Shown: positions 37,351 to 47,686 of the stretch, piece by piece
How positions within the stretch are numbered: position 1 is the first letter of the stretch
How the letters are laid out: the number at the start of each line of letters is the position of its first letter
NCBI GenBank assembly: GCA_038025085.1
Contig: CM076153.1
Span: 14,855,001 to 14,919,000, forward strand
Length of the DNA stretch: 64,000 nt
Source of the DNA: Tetragonia tetragonoides
Lineage: Eukaryota > Streptophyta > Magnoliopsida > Caryophyllales > Aizoaceae
Direction of reading: 5' to 3'
Notes under the pieces: generated by a model
The model's input: only the letters and a program-made list of their open reading frames with translations
Database searches by the model: none
What the model was told of the DNA's origin: nothing
Position numbers and translations under genes: made by a program

Positions 37351-37450
37351 ATTGGGTTTGATTAATGGGTGTGATGGGGTTTGTGAGAGTTTTGAGTAGG
37401 AGAGAGAAAAGGGAGGGGTTTGGGTTTATAAGGGTGAAGAAGGAAGGAAG

Positions 37451-37456
<6 letters not shown>

Positions 37457-37499
<43 letters not shown>
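37457..37499 (-). repeat. (GA)n / (CT)n microsatellite in the DUF868 leader region
   Basis: About 21 GA units lie 107 bp upstream of the DUF868 start. They read as CT on the sense strand. Confidence 0.95.
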
Positions 37500-37503
<4 letters not shown>

Positions 37504-37531
37504 TGAGGTTGGCAAGAACTGGTAAGGAAAG

Positions 37532-37574
37532 GTAAGGTGGGGTGGGGTGGGGTGGGGTGGGGTGGGGTGGGGGG
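37532..37574 (+). repeat. (GGGGT)n tract with G-quadruplex potential
   Basis: Seven or more runs of four or more G separated by single T sit about 180-220 bp upstream of the DUF868 ATG, on the template strand for that gene. Confidence 0.9.
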
Positions 37575-37741
37575 AGAATGGAGATGGGGCTGCTGTGTTC
37601 GTTGGTGGGTTGGAGTTGGAGTTGGAATTGGAATTGAAATTGGACTAGGGGGATGTGAGATGTCACGCGGAGGAGACTGTAGGTGAATGGGATTACAGGG
37701 AGTTTAGTGATGAAAACCAACTCAAAAGCTCCCAAAAACAA

Positions 37742-38272
37742 ACCTTAATTTATAATAGGAGTAATAAATAAACATAATTAAATACACAAGAATTTGTTTA
37801 TGACGCTCTTATCAAAAAATTTGGTAAGATGAGGGTCTCTTTTTAGGGGAACAAGAGTCACAGTTAGTGATCCCTACATTTTTAAATAGTGCTCCTATTT
37901 TTTTGTGAGTTCGTCTTACACAAGACTTACTCACTTAAATATGTGAGTGAACCATTTAACCAAGTAGTGTTATTTTGAACGGAAAAAATAATAAACTGAA
38001 CAAATTAGTGTTCGTTTGTTTGGTTAAATGTGGAAAGTGCAACTTCCTAAAAACTGGTAGAGTATTTCTCATAAAATAGAATTTTCTGAAAAGTGAACAA
38101 AATTATTTGCTTGGCAACTAAAACTGATGTTTCTAATGGATTAGATTTGGTATTTCTCATGACATAGAGCATCCTAGAAGGGGGACTAGGGGTGATAAAA
38201 AAAGAATGGGGACTAGGTAACTAACTTTCTTTGTCACTTTTTACAAGTTTGTCAGTCAAATAACTACTTAGA
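37742..38272. other. Intergenic; small MITE fragment
   Basis: At 37800-37940, GACGCTCTTATCAAAA... and ...GTTCGTCTTACACAAGACTTAC form an imperfect inverted pair like other small MITEs here. No gene seen. Confidence 0.4.
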
Positions 38273-38288
38273 TTAGTTTAGTTGTAGA

Positions 38289-38568
38289 TCAATAAGGATG
38301 GTTGTCTAGTGATTCCAAGCTTACTCTTAAGTGGTTTGGTAAGGCAAGGTTATGGGTTCGAATTCTCATTCCCCCATGTCTTGTGTCTGTTGGCTTCTAG
38401 GATCTATACTAATCCTTGTTGATGCTGCATTGACGGGGCCAGTGCTTGCGCTGGTTGTTCAACTGGTCTGATATGTTCGCTATTCAACACGAAAGTCCAA
38501 ACATGATATAGCAGGGGTAACTCAGTCGCCATTCACTTGCACCCCTTTTTTGACGAGTAGAAAAAAAA
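38289..38568 (+). mobile_element. tRNA-derived SINE (family 2)
   Basis: It has a GGTTGTCTAGTGATT 5' region and a B box GGTTCGAATTC (38355-38365), and ends in an A run. Imperfect 16-bp flanking repeats are TTTAGTTTAGTTGTAGA-like (38273-38288) and TTAGTTTAATTATAGA (38569-38584). A second copy in reverse orientation lies at 61103-61318. Confidence 0.75.
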
Positions 38569-38584
38569 TTAGTTTAATTATAGA

Positions 38585-40859
38585 GCCTAAAGTGTGTATT
38601 TTTCAACTGAACTGAAACGATAGTAATATATAAAGAAAAAGTATGTTTACAAACTAAATTGAACTAAATAAACTAAACTGAAAACTGACACAACACAATA
38701 GTTGGGAAAGAACAACGTTCCTTTGTTTTTCATGAATTTGCATTGTTTCTATAATGCGGATTTTGTTAGGGCTCATGTGAATGTATGAAATATATTGTAT
38801 CTCCTTGATGATGTGTGATATATATGAATATAATAGTATAAGGTTTCGAGGTTTTTTTTCTTCTTTTTCCGGAAGGCAAAAGATCAAGATAAGAATTGAA
38901 TCATCAATATCATGATTAGGAATTCTAATTCTATATCAGAACTGTGTTCATGTATCCTTGTTTTCAGCTATCACGTTAAACTCTATGATTAATGATTAGC
39001 ATAGGAATAGATGCTTCTTTATAGCTTACACGATCAGATCAGTTCAGTTCAGTTGTCATTTTAATGATTTTTAATTCAGTTAATAAGTAATGTTCAGTTC
39101 ACTTTAGTGGTGCTGAGTTCTGAAATATATTTCTTGTCTCACATATCAAATTGTATTCAATTCAATTCAATTCAGTGATGTCCAGTTCAAATCAATGGTG
39201 TCCAGTTTTGAATTCAGCTCATTTCTAATAAATTCAGCCCTAAAAAAACGAACATGTCACTCCCTAACCTTAACCTTAGCCGTGTAAGAATATATAAAAG
39301 GTATGATAATGGGGACAAATTCACAGATGGATCTAAATATGATAGTGGTGAAGCCCTATTTGATTTGTTTCGATCTTAATATCATCAACATCATGGGTTT
39401 GTCCAAACGTACGAGTATAGCTGGAACAGTGAACACTGTCGGGATGTCTTCCCATCTATCTAATTACAAATAAGAGAAGGTACTTTTAATTTAACTCTCA
39501 ATAACAAGAACTCTATATTAGCCAAATAAATAGCCATGCTCTTGGTGTTACAAATTCACATGAAATGTTTTCAAAGAGTGTAATGTTGATGGACATGCGA
39601 AGCGACCCAAAATTTTCATTAAACTTGAAGTAGGAATCTCAATGTTGAGAGATTATTATATCGTTCGAGATCAATACTTTCATCTCTTACAAAATAAGTA
39701 GAGCTTATTTAAATTTATTTCCTAAACATGTATAGTTGTAATTGTAAAAGGTAAAAGTATGGTTCGCAACCTTTTTTTTTCCCCAAAATGGGGAGGGAGG
39801 AGAACAGGAAAAGGTCGCATATAGTCGGTGGAAGAGCAAGTCAACTTAAAAGGACTTAATTGGAGATTAAGACGTCCTTAAAGAACTTGAACCACATTGT
39901 ACAACTACCCTAATTTGGTCTCATACCGTTATCCCTTGGAAACTTCAAAATATATCATGTGGAAAAATGGCACAAGTGTAAGTCCTCTCTACAAAAATGT
40001 GATCTTAAACTTAATATTAACAAGTGGTTGGTGTCAATATTAGTTCAATATAATATTTTCTTAATCAAGGTTGACAGTTCGATTCTTTACATTGAATACA
40101 AAACTTATCGAAAACATTTTATCCTTTTATAGGCTGTTTGACAATTATAATTGCTCTTAACCTACCAAAAACTTACCCGACACAAACACGAATTACCATT
40201 TTTGGATTATGGTAAAGTTTTTTTGACCGAAAATCCAATCCGACCCACTAATTATTGGTCTAAACCCAACTCCTTCATGGGTCAATCCGTTTGATCCGTA
40301 AGTTTCAATAATATAATACATGATGAATAAAAAGGATAGACCTAAAATTCATATATCGAACAATTTTATTTGCTTCTGCTTGACATATCTCATATTGCAA
40401 ACAACTTTTTTATAAACAAACTTGGGCGCAAAATTGCACATTTCCCCCTCTGTTTTTTTATTTACTATTTATGAGTACTCTTATTTTTTGGTGCACTATA
40501 AAACCTCTTATTTAGTTTAAAGTGTTGTATGCACACTTACATTAGTTATTAGATATCGAATTATCGACCAATGATGCATGCAAAAAATCTTAAAAGATGC
40601 ACTTTTTTTGACAAATAGGGTGCTATTCAAATATGATCCGAAATGATTCGAACCTAAATCCCCAACCTTTATAATCCGAAAACTCTTGATTGAAAGGGTT
40701 TGAGGTAAAACCCTGATTTAAACCAAAATTAAATCTCATCATGTCATGCATTCATTCAAAAACGTGCTCAACTCCTCATTAAACTTAGGAAAGCTAATTA
40801 AACTGAAATCTTTTAGGAAAGGAAAAGACAAATATAAATGGCATTTTGTTTTTAAGAAA
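38585..40859. other. Intergenic; holds a degraded GAACT MITE
   Basis: No gene recognised. A MITE copy is at 39006-39258. Around 40150-40310 there are GACCCGACC-like and GGGTCAA-like words resembling hAT MITE interiors, but no clear ends. Confidence 0.4.
39006..39258. mobile_element. Degraded GAACTGAACT-type Tourist MITE
   Basis: The left end, TTCTTTATAGCTTACACGATC, then CAGTTCAGTTCAG, matches the left end of the copy at 43815. The right end is CAGCCCTAAAAAAACGAACA. Target triplets are eroded. Confidence 0.6.
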
Positions 40860-40867
40860 ATAAAATA

Positions 40868-41781
40868 GGCCGCTGTTATTGCCAGGCCTAAAAATACTAA
40901 TGCCAGGTCATTATACTTTTGAATTGACAATGTAGTCCTTCATATTAATAAGGCAAAACACATATTATCTCTCTACTATCTTTAATTGCCTTTTTTACAA
41001 ACAAATTAATGGAAAGTGCATTAGGATTAGGAATTCAACAACTCCGTTAATTTAGCAACTTGGGAGGAAGACTAAGAATAATATCACGTTACAGATTATA
41101 TTACTTTCACCTTACAGTTTAGTTTATGCAATAATAAAGATCAAAACTTAAGTTCATATACATATGATCAGTTGATCAAACAAGATATCTCATAAAATAG
41201 TAGGCAAACCATAACATTTGCATTTACGAAAGCTTCTAAAAGTTCAAAGATCATCACTTAGTTCAAATATCATCTTTTTGTAAACTTTTTATTCTAGTTA
41301 ATGCTATCTAAAACAATTCTAAGTTAATTTTCTTTTCTTTTTTCAAGAGGAAAATAGGTGAATAAATGTAACATGAGTAAAGAATTTGATCATATATTGT
41401 ACCATTTAGGCATGTTCAAGACTTGACTACTCACCACCATTGTTTTATACTTTTATTAAGCAATTGCTCAAAAAGTCTAGAGTACAGGGATGACATGCGA
41501 ACCAATAAGGAAAAAATAATAATTTGGTTATCATGAATGCCAATTTGCTAAATTATTGGAGTTGAGTAATCTCTAATTATAATATCTTTCCATAAACTTT
41601 TTTTGTAAATAAGACAATTAAAAATAGAGGAGAGAGAACATGTGAATTGCTTTATTAATGTGAAGGACTACATTGTCAACTCACATAACTAATTGCTTTA
41701 TTAATGTGAAGGACTACATTGTCAACTCACATAACTAATGGCTTGGTATTAGTGTTTTGTGACCTGGCAATAACAGCGGCC
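40868..41781. mobile_element. 914-bp non-coding TIR element
   Basis: The ends are GGCCGCTGTTATTGCCAGG and its complement CCTGGCAATAACAGCGGCC. Similarity continues inward for about 130 bp (ACAATGTAGTCCTTCA(T/C)ATTAATAA). ATAAAATA octamers flank both sides (40860-40867 and 41782-41789). An 8-bp duplication suggests hAT or MULE descent. On the right arm a 46-bp block (ATTGCTTTATTAATGTGAAG...) is tandemly duplicated at about 41653-41740. No ORF of note. Confidence 0.75.
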
Positions 41782-41789
41782 ATAAAATA

Positions 41790-43329
41790 ATATGAAAGGC
41801 ATTTTGTTTATAAGAAAATAAAATAATATTCGAGTATAAAGGCATTTGAGTGTTTCTGTTCTGAGGCTAGAAGTTGACTGGTCATGTGGTCACTACTCAC
41901 TACTCCCTGGCCAGTGGTCAGCTGGTCACCATTCACCAAGCCTAAAATTTTAATTTTGTTTTTTAAGTTTTTCTTTCCTTTTTTAATCAGAGGCTAGAAT
42001 TTTTTGCCCAACCACGTGGTCGCAATTTCTTTTTTTTCTTTTTTCTTTTTTTTTTGTGCTAATCACGTGGACACAATTTAGTTTTCAAGGATTTGGCCCA
42101 TTTCTATTTTCCACCAAGTAATAGATTCTGCCCATTTTTATTTTCTTGAATCAGAAAAATACACGATGTAAAGAGCTCACACAAAAATAATGAAGAGGAT
42201 CTTGATAACAAAAATAGATGGAATGAATGGATAGGTAGGTCACAGAAACAACTTTCCGTTACTCCTTCCGTCTTAAAATATTTTCCGTTAAGATTTTGTG
42301 AACTAACGGATTACCGGACTATAAATTTTGAACTAATAAAAGATACTGTAGAATTTTCATAAATGAATGCTCGATCAATTAATAATCTCTCAATATTTTT
42401 CTAGTTTCGACTCAAACTTAGAATTTAAATTAATAATTTCGATAAAATAGTAAGATAATAATTTTTTGAAAAATCCTTATAGGAGTATAAAGTTAAGGTC
42501 CCAATTAATATTATAAATTATAATTCTCTAAAATTATAAATATCACTATGACAAGTTAGTGAAAACATAGTTCTAGTTGTTGAAATTGTAGTTGCATCTC
42601 ATCTTTAAGTTTCTTAACTTCATGCGAAAACTCTAGTGTTGCGTTCTCATACAACAAATGAAATTTGTGAAGAATTGTGAATGATCCTTTTGCATAACTA
42701 ATTCAAAATGTATCGTATCACCTTCACGAGTTTCATCTTCAATAGGATTTCAATTACGATATGTACAATAATGTCTTCTAAGTGTATCATTTTCACTCGA
42801 GTAATCTAAGGAAATTGATCCTCTGTTGTTGCTCCTCTCTCTTTCTCTCTCTTCCAAAACTCTCTAAACTCCAAAATGCCTCATCCCCTATTTACAAGGG
42901 AGAAGGAGCAAACTGGACCTCTGCGGTACCACATAGGATCCAGGTCCATAATCTAATGGGTGATTAAAATACATATTATTACGGTGATCGAGATCACTAT
43001 ACATCGGCACAAGTTCATGAATGATTTTTTGAGTAATTTATCTCTTTAAATTAATAAATTATTTATATATGAATTAATTAATACATTGATCTCTAAATTA
43101 ATAAAATCTCATGGCCCCAACATTATCAATTTATAGAGATTTTATTGCTTTTATTATAATTCTTTGGGAAATGCTTAGGAATTGGAGGGGCTATTTTTCT
43201 TGGAAAAACATGCATATTTAATTGGGATAAAAAAAGACATCATTTTTGTAAAAGATTCTGAAAATATGGGCGAATGTTAACGGGCATGATATGAATAAAT
43301 TATATTTTCACCAAAAATATTGAAAAATC

Positions 43330-43397
<68 letters not shown>

Positions 43398-43811
43398 TTA
43401 AGAAATCTATACCCAAAAAGAAAGAATTATGAGGGGGCTTATTTTAAATATAACCTTATTTTTATCTTATAAATATAACCATGTTTTGATCAAAACTATT
43501 AATATAACCCCAGGTATATATTAATTTTGTATGACTTTACACATTCTCGTGAACATATGAAGTCAGCACTATCTATTATTAGAATTTTGTATTACAAAGA
43601 AATAAAATTATTAATCATCTATAATACTATTGGCTTGTCTGAAGAATGATTTTTTACCCATTTTGTTGATGTAGCCTTCTCCATGATGAAAAATTACATA
43701 ATGATGAGATATATAGATATAATAAGTACGGTGTCGTATATGAGCGTGTTCTTTAGAAATAATCAGATTAGTTCAGTTCAGTCTAACTCAAGATATCATA
43801 TCTCGTGTCGA
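41790..43811. other. Intergenic; no gene recognised
   Basis: It contains T-rich tracts (42028-42055), a TACTCCTTCCGTCTTAAAAT word (42260-42279) resembling a Stowaway-like end, and a (TTA)n tract (43331-43397). The 42782-42967 stretch is CT-rich with a short ORF lacking known features. Confidence 0.4.
43331..43397. repeat. (TTA)n microsatellite
   Basis: About 22 uninterrupted TTA units, with no visible host element around it. Confidence 0.95.
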
Positions 43812-43814
43812 TTA

Positions 43815-44070
43815 GGGTGCATTCTTTAGAGCTTACACGACCAGTTCAGTTCAGTTCAGTTCAGTTGTCAATTCAGTGATTTCTATTTCAGTTAAGTGAT
43901 ATTCAGTTCAGTTCAATGATGCTGAGTTCAGAAACATACTTTTGTCTCACGTTTCAAGTTATGTTAAATTCAATTAAATGGTGTTCAGTTCAGTTCAATA
44001 GTGTCCAGTTTAGTGGTGTCGAATTCAATGCAGTTTAGTTATGGTAAGTCCAGCTCTAAAAAACGCACCC
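43815..44070. mobile_element. GAACTGAACT-type Tourist MITE (256 bp)
   Basis: The termini are GGGTGCATTCTTTAGAGCT and AGCTCTAAAAAACGCACCC, flanked by TTA at 43812-43814 and 44071-44073. The interior is CAGTTCAGTT repeats. Degraded relatives continue on both sides (43750-43800 and 44090-44280). Confidence 0.88.
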
Positions 44071-44073
44071 TTA

Positions 44074-44736
44074 CTCATTTTCAGTACAGTTCAGTGATAC
44101 TCAATTCAGTTTAGCGCGGTGTTCAGTTCAAAAATATGCATTTGTCTCACATAGAAAGTGGGGTTTAATTCAATTCAATGGTCATTTCAGTTCAATAATA
44201 TTGAGTTTAGTTCAGTAATATTTATTTCATTTTAGTGATATTGAATTTAATTTTAATTTAGTTCAACCCTACACAACACCTATATTATGAATATATAACA
44301 TAAATATAATAACAAAGACAAATCCAACGAGAAAGCGTGTACCTCCTCACATGCATGTCACAACTTTATCAGATTGGCAAAAAAAAAAATGTCACTACTT
44401 TATCAAGAAAAGATCATGACATGTCTATGGTCTACATTAACTCATACTCCATAGTCCATATATATAGGAGAAGAAGAAAAATATTCATATGAAGAAACAA
44501 GTGAACGTGACATTTCTTCGATCGAGCATACAATGGTACGTTGGAACATCAAGATCATGCACATTTTGTTGACATTGAATGGGAAAAGTATGTTTTATGA
44601 ATAAATTTGTTGACCCTAACCAACAACATTAATCAAATATAGCTAGCAATAAATGAAAATTTGATTATTTAATGCTCTCACTACAACGTACTACATACGG
44701 GATAGCGGATAAATACTTACCAATTTTCAGTATTAA
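44074..44736. other. Intergenic; MITE-like repeats then AT-rich DNA
   Basis: 44090-44280 holds more CAGTTCAGTG-type repeats without clear termini. The remainder shows no gene. Confidence 0.4.
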
Positions 44737-44765
44737 CTAGATTTTGTGCCCGTGCGATGCACGGG
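44737..44765 (-). mobile_element. Helitron-like 3' terminus
   Basis: On the minus strand the sequence reads hairpin CCCGTGC-ATC-GCACGGG, then CACAAAAT, then CTAG followed by a host T. A short 3' hairpin 8-12 nt before CTRR is the Helitron signature. The body would extend toward higher coordinates. The 5' TC end was not located, and the inner part is interrupted by the insertion at 45424. Confidence 0.6.
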
Positions 44766-45381
44766 TTCTTTGTTCATCATCCTCTGTTATTAGAATCAAT
44801 ATAATAAATTTTTTTAATCATATCAATATATAAAGTTGAATAATAGGCGTAGTAAGGAACAATAATAATTTTTTTCACACATTTAACAAAGAAATTACAT
44901 TTTTAATGATAAATAATATACTTTTTTTAGGATAATAAATATAATACTTATGTTACTTTTTTTATTAAAATAAAATAAAAGTTTTTTTGATTTCTTTTTA
45001 ATCACCATTGCATTTATGACTATTTATTATCTATTCAATGCCACATTGGTGAGAACACAATTATACATATATACTAAATAATTTTGTAAAGGGTACAACT
45101 CTTTAACTCTTTGCTATTAGTACATAATTTGCAGAGCATGACATATTTAGTTGGGGACAAGTGCACCTTACTCTAACGAACCAGATCCACTTTGTATAGG
45201 TATATTTACAAATTTAAAATAATAAGAACAACAAAAATTTTGCAATCTAATAGTGGAATACGAAACTTTTAAAAATTACAATTGAAAAATAACTTATAAA
45301 TTTGAGTTTAAATCTTATTTTCAACAAAGTTAGAGGTTATTTTGATGTCCAAAAGAAAAACCTGTCAATCATACTTAATCC
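44766..45381. other. AT-rich DNA, possibly the Helitron body
   Basis: No coding frame. Probably the interior of the Helitron-like element whose 3' end is at 44737, but unproven. Confidence 0.35.
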
Positions 45382-45423
45382 GAATTTGTTAAAAATTGTG
45401 TAGATAATTAGTAGCAACAAGTT

Positions 45424-45650
45424 TTTTTTTTTTTTTTGAGGGGAAAATTAAATTCATTCATAATAGTAAGCCATACGGCATCTACATACAAAATCAGAAA
45501 CAACAAGATGCAATTCAAAAACATCAAATAACATTTGAGTGATAAAGCTATTTAGCATGGTAGATTCGACGAGTCCGAACGGTCTCCTTTCAATCGCTGT
45601 TTTTCATATTACAGCCTTTTCGCGGAGGGGCCTGTCGCTATAGCTTTGTT
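45424..45650 (-). mobile_element. 5'-truncated LINE tail with 42-bp target duplication
   Basis: It starts on the plus strand with a T run, so the copy is minus-sense with a poly-A tail. 42-bp direct repeats at 45382-45423 and 45651-45692 (GAATTTGTTAAAAATTGTGT...AGCA(A/G)CAAGTT) differ at one base. The insert is 227 bp and non-coding. AAATTCATTCATAATA-type sequence after the tail is typical of plant LINE 3' ends. Confidence 0.8.
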
Positions 45651-45692
45651 GAATTTGTTAAAAATTGTGTAGATAATTAGTAGCAGCAAGTT

Positions 45693-46210
45693 ATATATAT
45701 ACAATCGTGACTAAATTTATCCCGGCATGTACTATTGCACCAAAAAAAAAAATCCTGTAATAAATTTTTAACTAAAGTCAAGTCATTACATCAATAATAA
45801 TTTTTAACTAAAGTCAAGTCATTACATCAGATATTTTCTAACCTGTGAGTCATTATATGAACTCAAAATCCAGGATTGCATAGAGGATGCCAAAAGTATA
45901 CCGTGATCTACTTGAAGAACAGTAGTGACGTCAACAAGTCCAAGTAAACGTCAACCCAATGTTTTTGTTACTTTTTTTTGAAAGTCAACCCAATGTTTTA
46001 GTTAAGACGGTAAGAAAAATTCAAACGACCTAGAACTTGACTCATTCAGACTAATCAATCTCCATTAGTTCCTGACTGCTTGCAGAATTTCTTAGTTTCA
46101 ATGATTAGAACTTACAAGTTGCACTGAATAGTGTTCGATATGGGAATCAACAAAAGAGTTAAAGAATGATCAACTCTCTATATTTTATATAGAACTAAAG
46201 CTAAACTTAG
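45693..46210. other. Intergenic; nothing firm
   Basis: AT-rich. A 29-bp phrase (TTTTTAACTAAAGTCAAGTCATTACATCA) is repeated in tandem at about 45762 and 45801. No gene. Confidence 0.4.
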
Positions 46211-46442
46211 GGTTATTAACAATGTGTTTTTTAGAGCTGAACTTAACGTAATTCAACATTATTGAACTAAATTGATCACCACGGAACTGAATTGAATCCC
46301 ACTTTTTATGTGGGGCAAAATAATGTATGTTTCTGAATTGAATACCGACCACTGAATTAAACTGAACTAATATCAGTGAATTGATACAATATTACCATTA
46401 AACTGGACTGACCGGGTAAGCGCGCTCTAAAAAGCATACTCT
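46211..46442. mobile_element. Degraded GAACTGAACT-type Tourist MITE
   Basis: GTGTTTTTTAGAGCTGAACTTA on the left and GCGCTCTAAAAAGCATACTCTAA on the right are eroded versions of the family termini. Confidence 0.55.
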
Positions 46443-46793
46443 AACTCTAATGGTCACTAAACCCTCCAATGTTAGCAACTCCTAAACAACTTTTCAGTTC
46501 AACAACCTGTTTAAAAGTTTTGGATGGAAAGGGAATGAGGAGGAAGAGAAGAGAATGAAGGACAAATATTTCACATTATTGGAAGTTTAAGTAAGGAGAA
46601 TGAGTATGTTGAAATAGCAACAAAAAAAAAAAAGAAGTAAGGATAATGTAGCCTGTAAAACATTCTCATTTTCCTCCATTCCCCCAATTAGGAAGGGGTG
46701 GAGGGGATAAAAATTGAGTTAATGGAGAAGAATGAAGGGAATTATTCCCCTTGTTTCCCTTCCTATTCCTCTTTAAAAAAAATTAATAAATAA
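46443..46793. other. Left flank of the LTR element
   Basis: GA/CT-skewed sequence with GGGAATGAGGAGG-type and complementary CTCCATTCCCCC-type stretches (46530-46780), an imperfect large inverted pair of unknown origin. No gene. Confidence 0.4.
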
Positions 46794-46798
46794 GGAGG

Positions 46799-46992
46799 TG
46801 TTGTGAAACAATTAGAGAGATAGAGAGTGAAGGGGGCAAGAGAGTGTCTATATTATTCACATGAGGGACATATATAGAGTACAAGAGGGGCTAGGGTTTT
46901 GCTTGGAGAGCAAAGACCCTGTATATGGTAAGTATCTAAGTACGGTATCTCTATAATATATTGTACATCCACATATAATATATTTCATAACA
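46799..46992 (-). repeat. Left LTR of the LARD-like element (3' LTR)
   Basis: 194 bp, about 93-95 percent identical by eye to 52527-52719. Differences include GAAACAAT/GAAATAAT, GTGAAGGGGGC/GTAAAGGGGGT and GGGGCTAGGG/GGGGTTAGGA, mostly C/T and G/A changes. Confidence 0.9.
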
Positions 46993-47025
46993 CTCCCCAT
47001 TGGATGTACATCACTAAAGAATATG

Positions 47026-47615
47026 CCTCGTTAAAACCTTACTAGGAAAACCCAGTGGGACAAAAACCTAGTGAAGAAAAAGAGTACATTATTCTTCAAT
47101 GCACGTGAGATGCTGCCTCATTAAAAACCTTGCCTGGAAAACCCAGTGGGACAAAACCATGGCTAAGGGAAAAAGAGTGCAGCGCGTATTTTCTCCCCCT
47201 CATAACAATATCCGTCTAGATCTTCAAGTTGATGAATTGTGATCTTCAGTAGGAAATGTCTTTGTAATGGATAAGAAACTTCAGTGTAGCATTCCTGTAT
47301 GTTTAGAAAATATGCTTCCAACAAATTTCATATTTCCCCTGAATATGATGTACACAGTACATACCTTTCATTCATATCAATATCATTCCAAGCAATTGTT
47401 TATCCAACAAACAAAATGAGACATTAGAATGGAACTCACTAAATTTCATAATATCCTTGTCATGTTGCCTCATTAAAAACCTTGTCAGGTAAAACCCAAT
47501 GGGATAAAAACCTCAACGAAGGGAAAAAGAGTACAACCACTACCTCACCAAAACCTTTGCTAGGAAAAACCCGATGGGAAAATCTTACGCAATAGGAGAA
47601 AAACGTGAAGTGCGT
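47026..47615. repeat. Four direct repeats of about 65 bp in the LARD-like element
   Basis: Copies start near 47026, 47116, 47468 and 47543. Each follows CCTC-TTAAAA-CCTT-C-AGGAAAACCC, then (A/G)TGGGA-AAAA, and ends near AAAAAGAGT. They lie just inside the 3' LTR in element orientation. Confidence 0.85.
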
Positions 47616-47686
47616 AAAGTCTCATCCTTTTATAGCAATTTCATAATATATGAGCGATTTCCACAATTCCAAACCATTTAACATAA

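Noticed and set aside
42782..42967. 61-codon ORF in a CT-rich stretch
   Set aside because: Low complexity with no recognisable family; no promoter or splice evidence.
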